This document shows positions 1-4,584 of a stretch of DNA of 6,086 nt, in pieces; position 1 is the stretch's first letter, and the number at the start of each line of letters is the position of its first letter. Origin of the DNA: a bacterium (GTDB lineage: Bacteria > UBA9089 > CG2-30-40-21 > SBAY01); NCBI GenBank assembly GCA_030018635.1, contig JASEHU010000140.1, positions 1 to 6,086 on the forward strand. Reading direction: 5' to 3'. Made by a program: the position numbers and the translations under genes. The notes beneath the pieces are model-generated. The model saw only the letters and a list, made by a program, of their open reading frames with translations. It had not been told where the DNA came from and did no database searches.

Positions 1-20
1 CTTTGTGTTCTTTGTGTGAG
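1..20. repeat. Short direct repeat in filler DNA at window edge
   Basis: Two near-identical 9-mers, CTTTGTGTT and CTTTGTGTG, lie back to back at positions 1-18. This looks like non-coding simple-sequence filler. It lies about 25 bp beyond the premature end of the HEPN reading frame, so the DNA that replaced the rest of that gene appears to be this kind of sequence. The element may extend left of the window. I cannot tell whether it is a member of a genome-wide repeat family. Confidence 0.35.
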
Positions 21-41
21 AAAAACCCACAAATTTAAGTG

Positions 42-227
42 TCATGGAGTACTACTGTCAAACCTGTCAAATGCCAATAAAGCCCTCGTTATGTGAAACA
101 TTGCATAGTAAGAACGATTTATAGACTGAGCAAATTTACCACTATCAAAGTTTATTTTTGCAGTCTCTAAATCTCCTTTTGCTTTTTCAATCCTATACTT
201 TGCTAAATCTTTTTCAGTTCCATCCAT
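42..227 (-). pseudogene. HEPN-domain protein, 3'-truncated (toxin half of an MNT/HEPN pair)
   Basis: The reading frame encodes about 61 residues from ATG 225-227, beginning MDGTEKDLAKYRIEKAKGDL. It carries the HEPN-family core (PF05168-like): a charged first helix, then SINRSYYAMFHITRALLAFDRFDS. Family members normally run to about 120-130 residues, continuing with a second helical half that holds conserved polar residues. Here the similarity stops after FDS, followed by only S-T-P and a stop at 42-44. None of the three frames beyond resumes a HEPN sequence, so this is a truncation rather than a simple frameshift. I chose ATG 225-227 because AGGAGGGGG lies 8 nt upstream; an earlier in-frame ATG at 258-260 lacks that site and lies deeper inside the upstream gene. 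The chosen start overlaps the nucleotidyltransferase gene by 14 bp, typical of MNT/HEPN pairs. As a nuclease-type toxin it is probably inactive. Confidence 0.75.
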
Positions 228-576
228 AGATGATAACCCCCTCCTTGAAAATGTTTTCATAAAAAGGTAATATATTTAAATATTTGTTATAATTTTGATA
301 ATTCTTTTTTATTACTGATATAATAATTCCATATTCAAGTTCTAAATCGAAAATAGCATCTGGAACCACTCCATAACATTTACTCAATTCTTCGTTATTC
401 ATATCAACCAAAACCATAATGTCAATATCTGATTCGTTATTATAATCACCTCTTGCATAAGATCCAAACAAAATAACACTTTTCAACTTACTTTTAAATA
501 TATTTTCCAATCTTTTTCCTACCTCTGAAACTATTTTCAAAACACTTTCACTTTTTATAGTTGAAATATCTTTCAT
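214..576 (-). CDS. MNT-type minimal nucleotidyltransferase (antitoxin of MNT/HEPN pair)
   Basis: This 120-residue protein has the minimal nucleotidyltransferase fold of the DNA polymerase beta superfamily. The signature is visible: G38-S39-Y-A-R-G-D then D50-I-D52, the GSx(10)DxD motif in which the two aspartates bind metal. A later acidic segment, FDLELEYGIIIS (76-87), is placed to supply the third carboxylate. The C-terminal LPFYENIFKEGVIIYG matches the ending typical of the family. Known MNT partners neutralise HEPN toxins, in studied cases by AMP-ylating or otherwise modifying them; that activity is inferred here. The gene looks complete. AGGGAGTG at 584-591 gives an SD site 7 nt before the ATG. 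Its downstream HEPN partner is truncated, so the antitoxin may be an orphan. A hand count over 301-480 gives about 28% GC, clearly lower than the metabolic genes nearby, suggesting separate acquisition. Confidence 0.85.
   Translation of the reverse strand: MKDISTIKSESVLKIVSEVGKRLENIFKSKLKSVILFGSYARGDYNNESDIDIMVLVDMNNEELSKCYGVVPDAIFDLELEYGIIISVIKKNYQNYNKYLNILPFYENIFKEGVIIYGWN
236..243 (-). promoter_or_regulatory. Shine-Dalgarno site for the HEPN gene
   Basis: On the minus strand GAGGGGGT (within AGGAGGGGG) lies 8 nt before ATG 225-227. It decides the start of the truncated HEPN gene. The same octamer precedes the epimerase and hisB genes at nearly the same spacing. Confidence 0.65.
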
Positions 577-673
577 AATAAATCACTCCCTATTAAAATC
601 ATACCATAATTTTATCGTAAGCGTTCAGGTATCAGGATTTAGGATTTTAAGTTGATCTAATTGCTTCTGATTA
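577..673. other. Intergenic spacer between hisB end and MNT start
   Basis: This 97-bp AT-rich spacer has the MNT ribosome-binding site at its left end and a filler-like phrase (CAGGTATCAGGATTTAGGATTT) near 625-647. I see no hairpin followed by a T-run on the minus strand, so no terminator for the epimerase-hisB transcript is evident. I see no convincing promoter for the MNT gene either; read-through from hisB is possible. Confidence 0.4.
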
Positions 674-1771
674 TTACTCTAACACCCCTTTAGTGCTCAT
701 CAGCATATCAGCCAATTCATCCGCCATCTTTTTTGCCTGCCCAATAGCCAGACCCATTGCCTTAAATAGTGCCTCTAATTTGTGATGTCCATCCCCATCG
801 ACCAATAACCCAATACTCATATTTATCTCGAATTTATTGACAAAGGTCTCTATAAAATGCTTAATCTCTGTTGGTTTTATTTCACCCACACCTTCTTTAA
901 ATGATTTAAAAAAGCCTATCTTAGTGGTAGAATGGTCTGTTAACGATGCTCGCCCGCTTAAATCCACAACCACATCTACAACCACATCATCAAAAGGCAC
1001 TTTTGCCTGACCAATGCGCACAATTTTTTCTTTTGTCCCTAATGCATTTTTAAACGCCGTCCCTAAAACAATAGCCACATCTTCAATCGTGTGATGAATA
1101 TCAACAAGTCTTTCTGTATCAGAGGCGATTACCTTTAATTCCAGGTCAAACAGCCCGTGTTTAGTCATCGAACTTAACAAATGGTCTAAAAAACCAATGG
1201 TGGTCTGCACTTGAGCATTTCCGCTACCATCTAAGGATAAGTTATACTCGATATTTGTTTCTTGAGTTTTCCTTGAGCTTTTGTATGTTCCGAAATGAGA
1301 GCGTTGCCATAAACCCAGCTCTTTGCGTATCAATCCGGAGATATTTTGCCATTCAGGAAATACCTCAACGGTAACGAGGCAAGCCTCAACGAGGCAAGCC
1401 TCAACGAGGCAGGACTCTTTGACCTGAGACATAGATTTAAGTGCCGAAGAAATCTCATCTATGGATTTTTTACAATTAGTGGTCTCCACATTTGCCACAT
1501 ACAGGGTAGAACGGTTAAGTAATATAGACTCAGATCGATTTATCTTCACTTTTTCTTCGACTAAATTCTGGATTATCGGCAAAATAGAATCAGCCATTAT
1601 TCGCAGGCAGTATCTTGTATTTTTAGGCTCAAAAGCCGTAAGGATAATTTTGCCTTCCTCTGCCTGGAGGTATACCTTTTCCTTTAATCCGGAGATAACT
1701 AAGGCATCCTCACCTATCTTTAAGCCCCCACCTTTATCCAAATTAACCACAGTTCTAATATCTTTACCCAT
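674..1771 (-). CDS. hisB: Imidazoleglycerol-phosphate dehydratase (HisB) C-terminal domain fused to an unrecognised N-terminal domain
   Basis: The C-terminal half (about 167-365) is IGPD, which dehydrates imidazoleglycerol phosphate to imidazole-acetol phosphate in histidine synthesis. Visible landmarks are R167-K-T-Q-E-T, G193-FLDH197, KHG with H205, D224-IHHTIED (H226, H227, E230), R252-I-G, DLSGRA 270-275, G328-HHKLEALFKA (H329, H330, E333) and the family's STKGVL tail. Residues 1-165 match nothing I recognise. They are mixed beta/alpha and lack the DxDGT motif of the phosphatase fused to enterobacterial HisB. Most IGPDs are about 195 residues, so this is an extra domain of about 165. No ATG, GTG or TTG with a ribosome site lies near residue 165, whereas GAGGGGGT sits 9 nt before ATG 1769-1771, supporting the full-length start. 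Two oddities are a three-unit EACLV repeat at 119-133 and S319 where the family's TLH histidine (a metal ligand) is expected. It starts 2 bp after the epimerase stop. Confidence 0.85.
   Translation of the reverse strand: MGKDIRTVVNLDKGGGLKIGEDALVISGLKEKVYLQAEEGKIILTAFEPKNTRYCLRIMADSILPIIQNLVEEKVKINRSESILLNRSTLYVANVETTNCKKSIDEISSALKSMSQVKESCLVEACLVEACLVTVEVFPEWQNISGLIRKELGLWQRSHFGTYKSSRKTQETNIEYNLSLDGSGNAQVQTTIGFLDHLLSSMTKHGLFDLELKVIASDTERLVDIHHTIEDVAIVLGTAFKNALGTKEKIVRIGQAKVPFDDVVVDVVVDLSGRASLTDHSTTKIGFFKSFKEGVGEIKPTEIKHFIETFVNKFEINMSIGLLVDGDGHHKLEALFKAMGLAIGQAKKMADELADMLMSTKGVLE
1373..1417 (-). repeat. In-frame 15-bp tandem repeat, three units, within hisB
   Basis: Three adjoining 15-bp units occupy 1373-1387, 1388-1402 and 1403-1417. 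The first two are identical (AACGAGGCAAGCCTC) and the third ends AGGACTC. On the coding strand they encode ESCLV-EACLV-EACLV (residues 119-133). Each perfect unit contains GAGGC-AA-GCCTC, a 5-bp-stem inverted repeat. The unit length is a multiple of three, so copy-number change would preserve the frame. It lies between the unrecognised N-terminal domain and the stretch leading into IGPD. Confidence 0.9.
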
Positions 1772-1773
1772 TT

Positions 1774-2694
1774 TTATAACACCCCCTCAAAATATTTCAC
1801 TGTTTGTTTTATGCCATCTTCAAAAGAAACCTTTGGTTGCCAGCCAAAGGTTAAGTTTGCCTTTGTTCCATCAACACAACTGCGGCTTGTTTCCCCGTCC
1901 TTGGCCGGTCCATGAACCTCTTTAACATTAACAGCCATTGTTTTAAGTATCATAGAGAACAATTCGTTAACAGATGTTTCGAGGCCGGTGCCTATATTAA
2001 ATATCCCGGTAACAGGTGAATTTATGGCTAATATATTTGCCTCAACCACATCATCAACATATGTATAATCCCTTGTTTGTTTCCCATCACCATTGATTAT
2101 CGGCTGTTCGTTTTTCAATAACTTATTTATGAAAATTGCCACTACACCCGCTTCACCCCAGGGGTCTTGCCCTGGACCATAAATATTTGCATAGCGCAAG
2201 ACGGTATAGTTAAGATTATACATCATCCAATAATAATGGAGATAATGTTCTATGCTTAACTTGTTTATGCCATAAGGACATATAGGTTGGGTAGGATGGG
2301 ACTCCGGTGCGGGATAGACCTTTTGCTCCCCATAGACACATCCGCCGGATGAGGCAAAAACAAATTTCTTGACATTATATTGGACACATAACTGAAGAAG
2401 ATTTATACTGCCAAGTACATTTACCCTGGTGTCAAACATAGGGTCAGCAACTGATTTACGCACATCCATCTGGGCGGCATGATGATTGACGATGTCGAGC
2501 TGTTCATTCCTGAATATATCTTCAACCTGAGGGTTTTGAATATCCAATTTGTAAAATTTAGCCGATGGATTGATGTTTCTCTCTTTGCCTGTGGATAAAT
2601 CATCGATTATAATCACTTTATACCCCAGATTGATTAATCTATCAACAATATTCGAACCAATAAAGCCTGCCCCACCTGTAACCAATATTTTCAT
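1774..2694 (-). CDS. NAD-dependent nucleotide-sugar epimerase/dehydratase (GalE-like extended SDR)
   Basis: This is a complete 306-residue extended short-chain dehydrogenase/reductase of the UDP-glucose 4-epimerase group. The Rossmann NAD-binding motif TGGAGFIG is at 6-13, and an acidic D31-D32-L-S-TG follows the second strand, as in NAD users. HHAAQMDVRKSV (71-82) matches the family's H-A-A block. The catalytic set is SSGGCVYGE (115-123) and Y141-G-I-N-K145 (YxxxK). R167-YANIYGPGQ (167-176) and the GDGKQTRDYTYVDDVVEA block (202-219) are the substrate-domain signatures. It should interconvert an NDP-sugar at C4, or act on a related NDP-sugar, in the cytosol; the exact sugar cannot be read from sequence. 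Its start is supported by GAGGGGGT 8 nt upstream. It is the first gene of a leftward pair with hisB and diverges from a glycosyltransferase operon, so a role in glycan precursor supply is likely. Confidence 0.9.
   Translation of the reverse strand: MKILVTGGAGFIGSNIVDRLINLGYKVIIIDDLSTGKERNINPSAKFYKLDIQNPQVEDIFRNEQLDIVNHHAAQMDVRKSVADPMFDTRVNVLGSINLLQLCVQYNVKKFVFASSGGCVYGEQKVYPAPESHPTQPICPYGINKLSIEHYLHYYWMMYNLNYTVLRYANIYGPGQDPWGEAGVVAIFINKLLKNEQPIINGDGKQTRDYTYVDDVVEANILAINSPVTGIFNIGTGLETSVNELFSMILKTMAVNVKEVHGPAKDGETSRSCVDGTKANLTFGWQPKVSFEDGIKQTVKYFEGVL
1781..1788 (-). promoter_or_regulatory. Shine-Dalgarno site for hisB fusion gene
   Basis: GAGGGGGT on the minus strand lies 9 nt before ATG 1769-1771, inside the last codons of the epimerase gene. 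It supports translation of the full 365-residue fusion and suggests translational coupling to the epimerase. Confidence 0.65.
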
Positions 2695-2702
2695 TTTTAT
2701 TT

Positions 2703-2710
2703 ACCCCCTC
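2703..2710 (-). promoter_or_regulatory. Shine-Dalgarno site for the epimerase gene
   Basis: GAGGGGGT on the minus strand ends 8 nt before ATG 2692-2694. The surrounding TTATACGAGGGGGT closely resembles TTATACGAGGAGGT at 2851-2864, about 150 bp further upstream in the same leader. Confidence 0.65.
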
Positions 2711-2787
2711 GTATAATTATAAATTATGAATTATGAATTATGAATTACTCGTATAATTATAAATTATAAATTATGAATTATGAATTA
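2708..2787. repeat. Two tandem copies of a 40-bp AT-rich repeat
   Basis: Copy 1 (2708-2747) and copy 2 (2748-2787) differ at a single base (G at 2728, A at 2768). Each begins CTCGTATAATTAT and continues into near-perfect runs of the heptamer AATTATG. On the minus strand each copy contains TTCATA, 17 bp, TATAAT (2739-2744/2716-2721 and 2779-2784/2756-2761), a weak promoter-like pair that may be chance in such AT-rich DNA. There are no variable spacers and no reading frame of note. Confidence 0.9.
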
Positions 2788-2845
2788 TAAGATTAAGAAT
2801 TTATTGTCTTCTTTTTCCTTCATTCATAATTCATAATTCATAATT
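2722..2845. repeat. 24-bp perfect inverted repeat of AATTATG heptamers
   Basis: The left arm 2722-2745 is the exact reverse complement of the right arm 2822-2845. Both consist of three AATTATG units plus a partial one. The 76-bp interior includes the second 40-bp repeat copy and a pyrimidine-rich stretch (TCTTCTTTTTCCTTC). Copy 2 of the tandem repeat carries a shorter heptamer run that could pair with the right arm instead, giving alternative hairpins in a leftward transcript. The stems are almost entirely A-U and so weak per base pair. Confidence 0.85.
2824..2841 (-). other. Possible five-codon upstream ORF in the epimerase leader
   Basis: On the minus strand ATG at 2839-2841 opens a frame encoding M-N-Y-E-L then TGA at 2824-2826. 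GAGGAGGT at 2851-2858 lies 9 nt before the ATG, a strong Shine-Dalgarno match at the spacing used by the real leftward genes. The coding part lies in the right arm of the inverted repeat. It has no histidine run or other amino-acid bias that would mark a classical attenuator. It may be a translated leader peptide, a decoy ribosome site or chance. Confidence 0.3.
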
Positions 2846-2877
2846 ACTCAACCTCCTCGTATAACATGTTGATAATT

Positions 2878-2906
2878 ATTTTACCATACGAATTAGTATT
2901 TAGCAA
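2878..2906 (-). promoter_or_regulatory. Putative sigma-70-type promoter for epimerase-hisB (leftward)
   Basis: Read on the minus strand, TTGCTA (2901-2906) and TAAAAT (2878-2883) are separated by 17 bp, and TG lies one base before the -10 hexamer (extended -10). Matches to consensus are 4/6 and 5/6. Transcription would start near 2870-2872, giving a leader of about 175 nt that carries the SD-like site, mini-ORF and repeats before the epimerase start. Confidence 0.5.
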
Positions 2907-2933
2907 GGAAAATTTTTACCACGAAAATAATTC

Positions 2934-2962
2934 TTGAGATTTTGGAATTAAAATGATATAAT
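2934..2962 (+). promoter_or_regulatory. Strong sigma-70-type promoter for the glycosyltransferase operon (rightward)
   Basis: TTGAGA (2934-2939, 5/6 match) and TATAAT (2957-2962, 6/6) are separated by exactly 17 bp, and TG at 2954-2955 gives an extended -10. This is the best promoter match in the window. The predicted start, about 7 nt past the -10, falls on the paired ATG codons at 2967 and 2970, implying a leaderless or near-leaderless mRNA. Confidence 0.7.
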
Positions 2963-2966
2963 CCTT

Positions 2967-3725
2967 ATGATGAGTAAAAAGATTGTTATTCTACCGGTAT
3001 TTAATGAAGAAGTAACAGTGGTCGATGTTTTAAACCGTCTCCTTTTACAGGTAGATACCTTTATCATCGTTGATGATGGCTCAACCGATAGCTCAAAACA
3101 AAGGATTATTGAATGGAAAACACACCAGAACTCCCCCAATATCCATTTTTTTTCATTAAAAAGAAATAGCGGAAAAGGAAGGGTCTTCTGGAATTGCTTT
3201 TGTTTTATTAAACACCTTTTAGAGACAAACCAAATTGCACCTGAGGATTTAATTATTACCATTGATGCAGATGGCCAACATAAACCGGAAAATATTACTC
3301 CGATAGTAAATTACTTAGAGGAGAAAAATTTTGAACTTGTTATCACTAAGCGGGATTTTTTTGCCTATCCGTTTTATAAAAAACTGGGCAATAAACTCCT
3401 CTCTACCTGGGCATCTATCATTGGAAGATTTGACTTTAATGATATTGAATCAGGATTCAGGGTTTTTCAGGCAAAGGTGCTGAAATGTATTTTACCTTAT
3501 TATACCGGTTATCGCTATAGTTGTGAACAGGAATTTGGTATTATTGCCGCCAGGCTAAAGATTAAAATGGATAATGACTATCCCGTAGCGGTTGATACTT
3601 ATGTGCCGGGGGCAAGATTTAGAGATGCATTCTGGATAGTGCTGATGGGGATTATCGCCTTTGGACGAGTCCAATTCAAATTAGTCAATAAAAGATTTGA
3701 CTGGGAGATGGAAGAGGTTGAATAA
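2967..3725 (+). CDS. Family 2 glycosyltransferase, polyprenyl-phosphate-glycosyltransferase-like (GT-A fold)
   Basis: This 252-residue cytosolic or membrane-peripheral GT2 enzyme resembles dolichyl-phosphate mannose/glucose synthases. From the N-terminus it shows the nucleotide-binding PVFNEE (10-15), VDDGSTD (35-41), N67-SGKG, the metal-binding DADGQH (100-105, DxD), and D159-IESGFRVF, the DxxSGFR signature of this subgroup. It lacks the C-terminal transmembrane helices of longer DPM1-like proteins; only a short hydrophobic patch, AFWIVLMGIIAFG (221-233), could touch the membrane. It likely transfers a sugar from an NDP-sugar to a lipid carrier; donor and acceptor are not deducible. The start is ATG 2967 or the adjacent ATG 2970. 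There is no Shine-Dalgarno site, and the -10 box ends only 4-7 nt upstream. No later start is possible without losing the PVFNEE strand. It is the first gene of a three-gene rightward operon. Confidence 0.88.
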   Translation: MMSKKIVILPVFNEEVTVVDVLNRLLLQVDTFIIVDDGSTDSSKQRIIEWKTHQNSPNIHFFSLKRNSGKGRVFWNCFCFIKHLLETNQIAPEDLIITIDADGQHKPENITPIVNYLEEKNFELVITKRDFFAYPFYKKLGNKLLSTWASIIGRFDFNDIESGFRVFQAKVLKCILPYYTGYRYSCEQEFGIIAARLKIKMDNDYPVAVDTYVPGARFRDAFWIVLMGIIAFGRVQFKLVNKRFDWEMEEVE

Positions 3726-4584
3726 ATACCGCCCTTGTAACCTGTGTGCAGGAGAGGAGATAAAACTTTTATGGATAAAGGATGGATATGAAATCGTCCA
3801 ATGCCAACATTGTCATCTGATATTTACCCAGACAATCTTAGACGACGAAGGGTTTTACTCCGAAGACTTCTTTGTCGGTAAAGACCAACTAATCGCAGGC
3901 TACACGGATTATACCCAGGATAGGGAGATATTAGGCCCCGAGTTGAAAAGAAGGCTTACCCGGATCAAAGAGTTTGTCAAAGGGGGAAGACTTTTAGATG
4001 TAGGTTGTGCCTTGGGATTTTTCCTGGATGAGACAAGGGACGATTTTGAAACCTTTGGGGTTGAAATTTCACGGTTTGCCGCCGAATATGCCCGCGAAAA
4101 ATTAGGTTTACAAGTTATTCAAGGGAGATTTTTAGATACTGAATTTGAGCCCGAATCCTTTGATTGCATCACCTTTTGGGATGTCATAGAACATTTGCCG
4201 GATCCGACCTTAAACCTGAAAAAGGCATTTAACTTACTTAAACCAGATGGACTACTTGTGTTATCCACCGGAGATATCGGCAGTTTCGGGGCAAGATTAA
4301 TGGGCAGGCATTGGCATCTGCTTTTACCACCCCAGCATATTTACTATTTTTCGCAAGAGACGATAAAAAAATTACTTGAAAAAACAGGGTTTGAGGTTAT
4401 AGAGATAAAATACTGGGGTAAGGTAATGACCCTAACCCATTTTGTTCGTAGATTAAGATTTTTATTCAAAAACAAACTTCTTTATCACCTATTCAACCCC
4501 TTTGGAACAAGTTCATTAGGAAGGATGAGCATAGAATTGAATCTTTTTGACATAATGACTGTATTTGCCAGGAAAGGAAAATGA
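3718..4584 (+). CDS. Class I SAM-dependent methyltransferase with N-terminal zinc ribbon (Methyltransf_23-like)
   Basis: From TTG 3718 the protein has 288 residues. Residues 7-32 form a CxxC...CxxC ribbon (C7, C10, C29, C32), probably zinc-binding. The Rossmann domain follows: motif I LLDVGCALG (92-100), G114-V-E acidic ribose-binding position, and WDVIEHLPDP (154-163), typical of Methyltransf_23. A later W-HLLLPPQHIYYFS block (199-212) is also common in this group and often seen in sugar and polysaccharide methyltransferases. The likely role is O-, N- or C-methylation of a sugar or glycolipid; the substrate is unknown. I preferred TTG 3718 over TTG 3697 because it gives the usual short lead-in to the ribbon (NKYRPCNLC) and has GGGAG about 10 nt upstream; no in-frame ATG lies nearby. 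It overlaps the glycosyltransferase by 8 bp and shares an ATGA overlap with the next gene, so all three are probably translationally coupled. Confidence 0.85.
   Translation: MNKYRPCNLCAGEEIKLLWIKDGYEIVQCQHCHLIFTQTILDDEGFYSEDFFVGKDQLIAGYTDYTQDREILGPELKRRLTRIKEFVKGGRLLDVGCALGFFLDETRDDFETFGVEISRFAAEYAREKLGLQVIQGRFLDTEFEPESFDCITFWDVIEHLPDPTLNLKKAFNLLKPDGLLVLSTGDIGSFGARLMGRHWHLLLPPQHIYYFSQETIKKLLEKTGFEVIEIKYWGKVMTLTHFVRRLRFLFKNKLLYHLFNPFGTSSLGRMSIELNLFDIMTVFARKGK

Noticed and set aside
228..260. Earlier ATG (258-260) as the start of the HEPN gene
   Set aside because: ATG 225-227 has a strong SD site 8 nt upstream and gives the usual short N-terminus; the extension lies inside the nucleotidyltransferase gene.
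1274..1771. Histidinol-phosphatase domain at the N-terminus of the HisB fusion
   Set aside because: No DxDGT motif or other HAD signature is present in residues 1-165.
1461..1925. 154-residue open frame on the plus strand opposite hisB and the epimerase
   Set aside because: It lies antisense to two well-supported genes, has low-complexity unrelated composition, and has no ribosome site or family motif.
2421..2603. 60-residue minus-strand frame inside the epimerase
   Set aside because: It is an alternate frame of a conserved SDR gene with no recognisable motif.
2708..2846. Possible CRISPR array in the divergent intergenic region
   Set aside because: The 40-bp units are directly adjacent with no unique spacers, and they are internally built from a 7-bp period.
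2824..2858. Classical histidine attenuator for the operon containing hisB
   Set aside because: The mini-ORF encodes MNYEL with no histidine codons, and no terminator hairpin with a T-run follows.
2948..3262. 104-residue minus-strand frame opposite the glycosyltransferase
   Set aside because: It is antisense to conserved GT2 motifs and lacks a start context.
3697..3717. TTG at 3697 as the methyltransferase start
   Set aside because: It would add seven residues encoded within the glycosyltransferase end; TTG 3718 has a better-placed SD site and a more typical lead-in to the zinc ribbon. It is not excluded.
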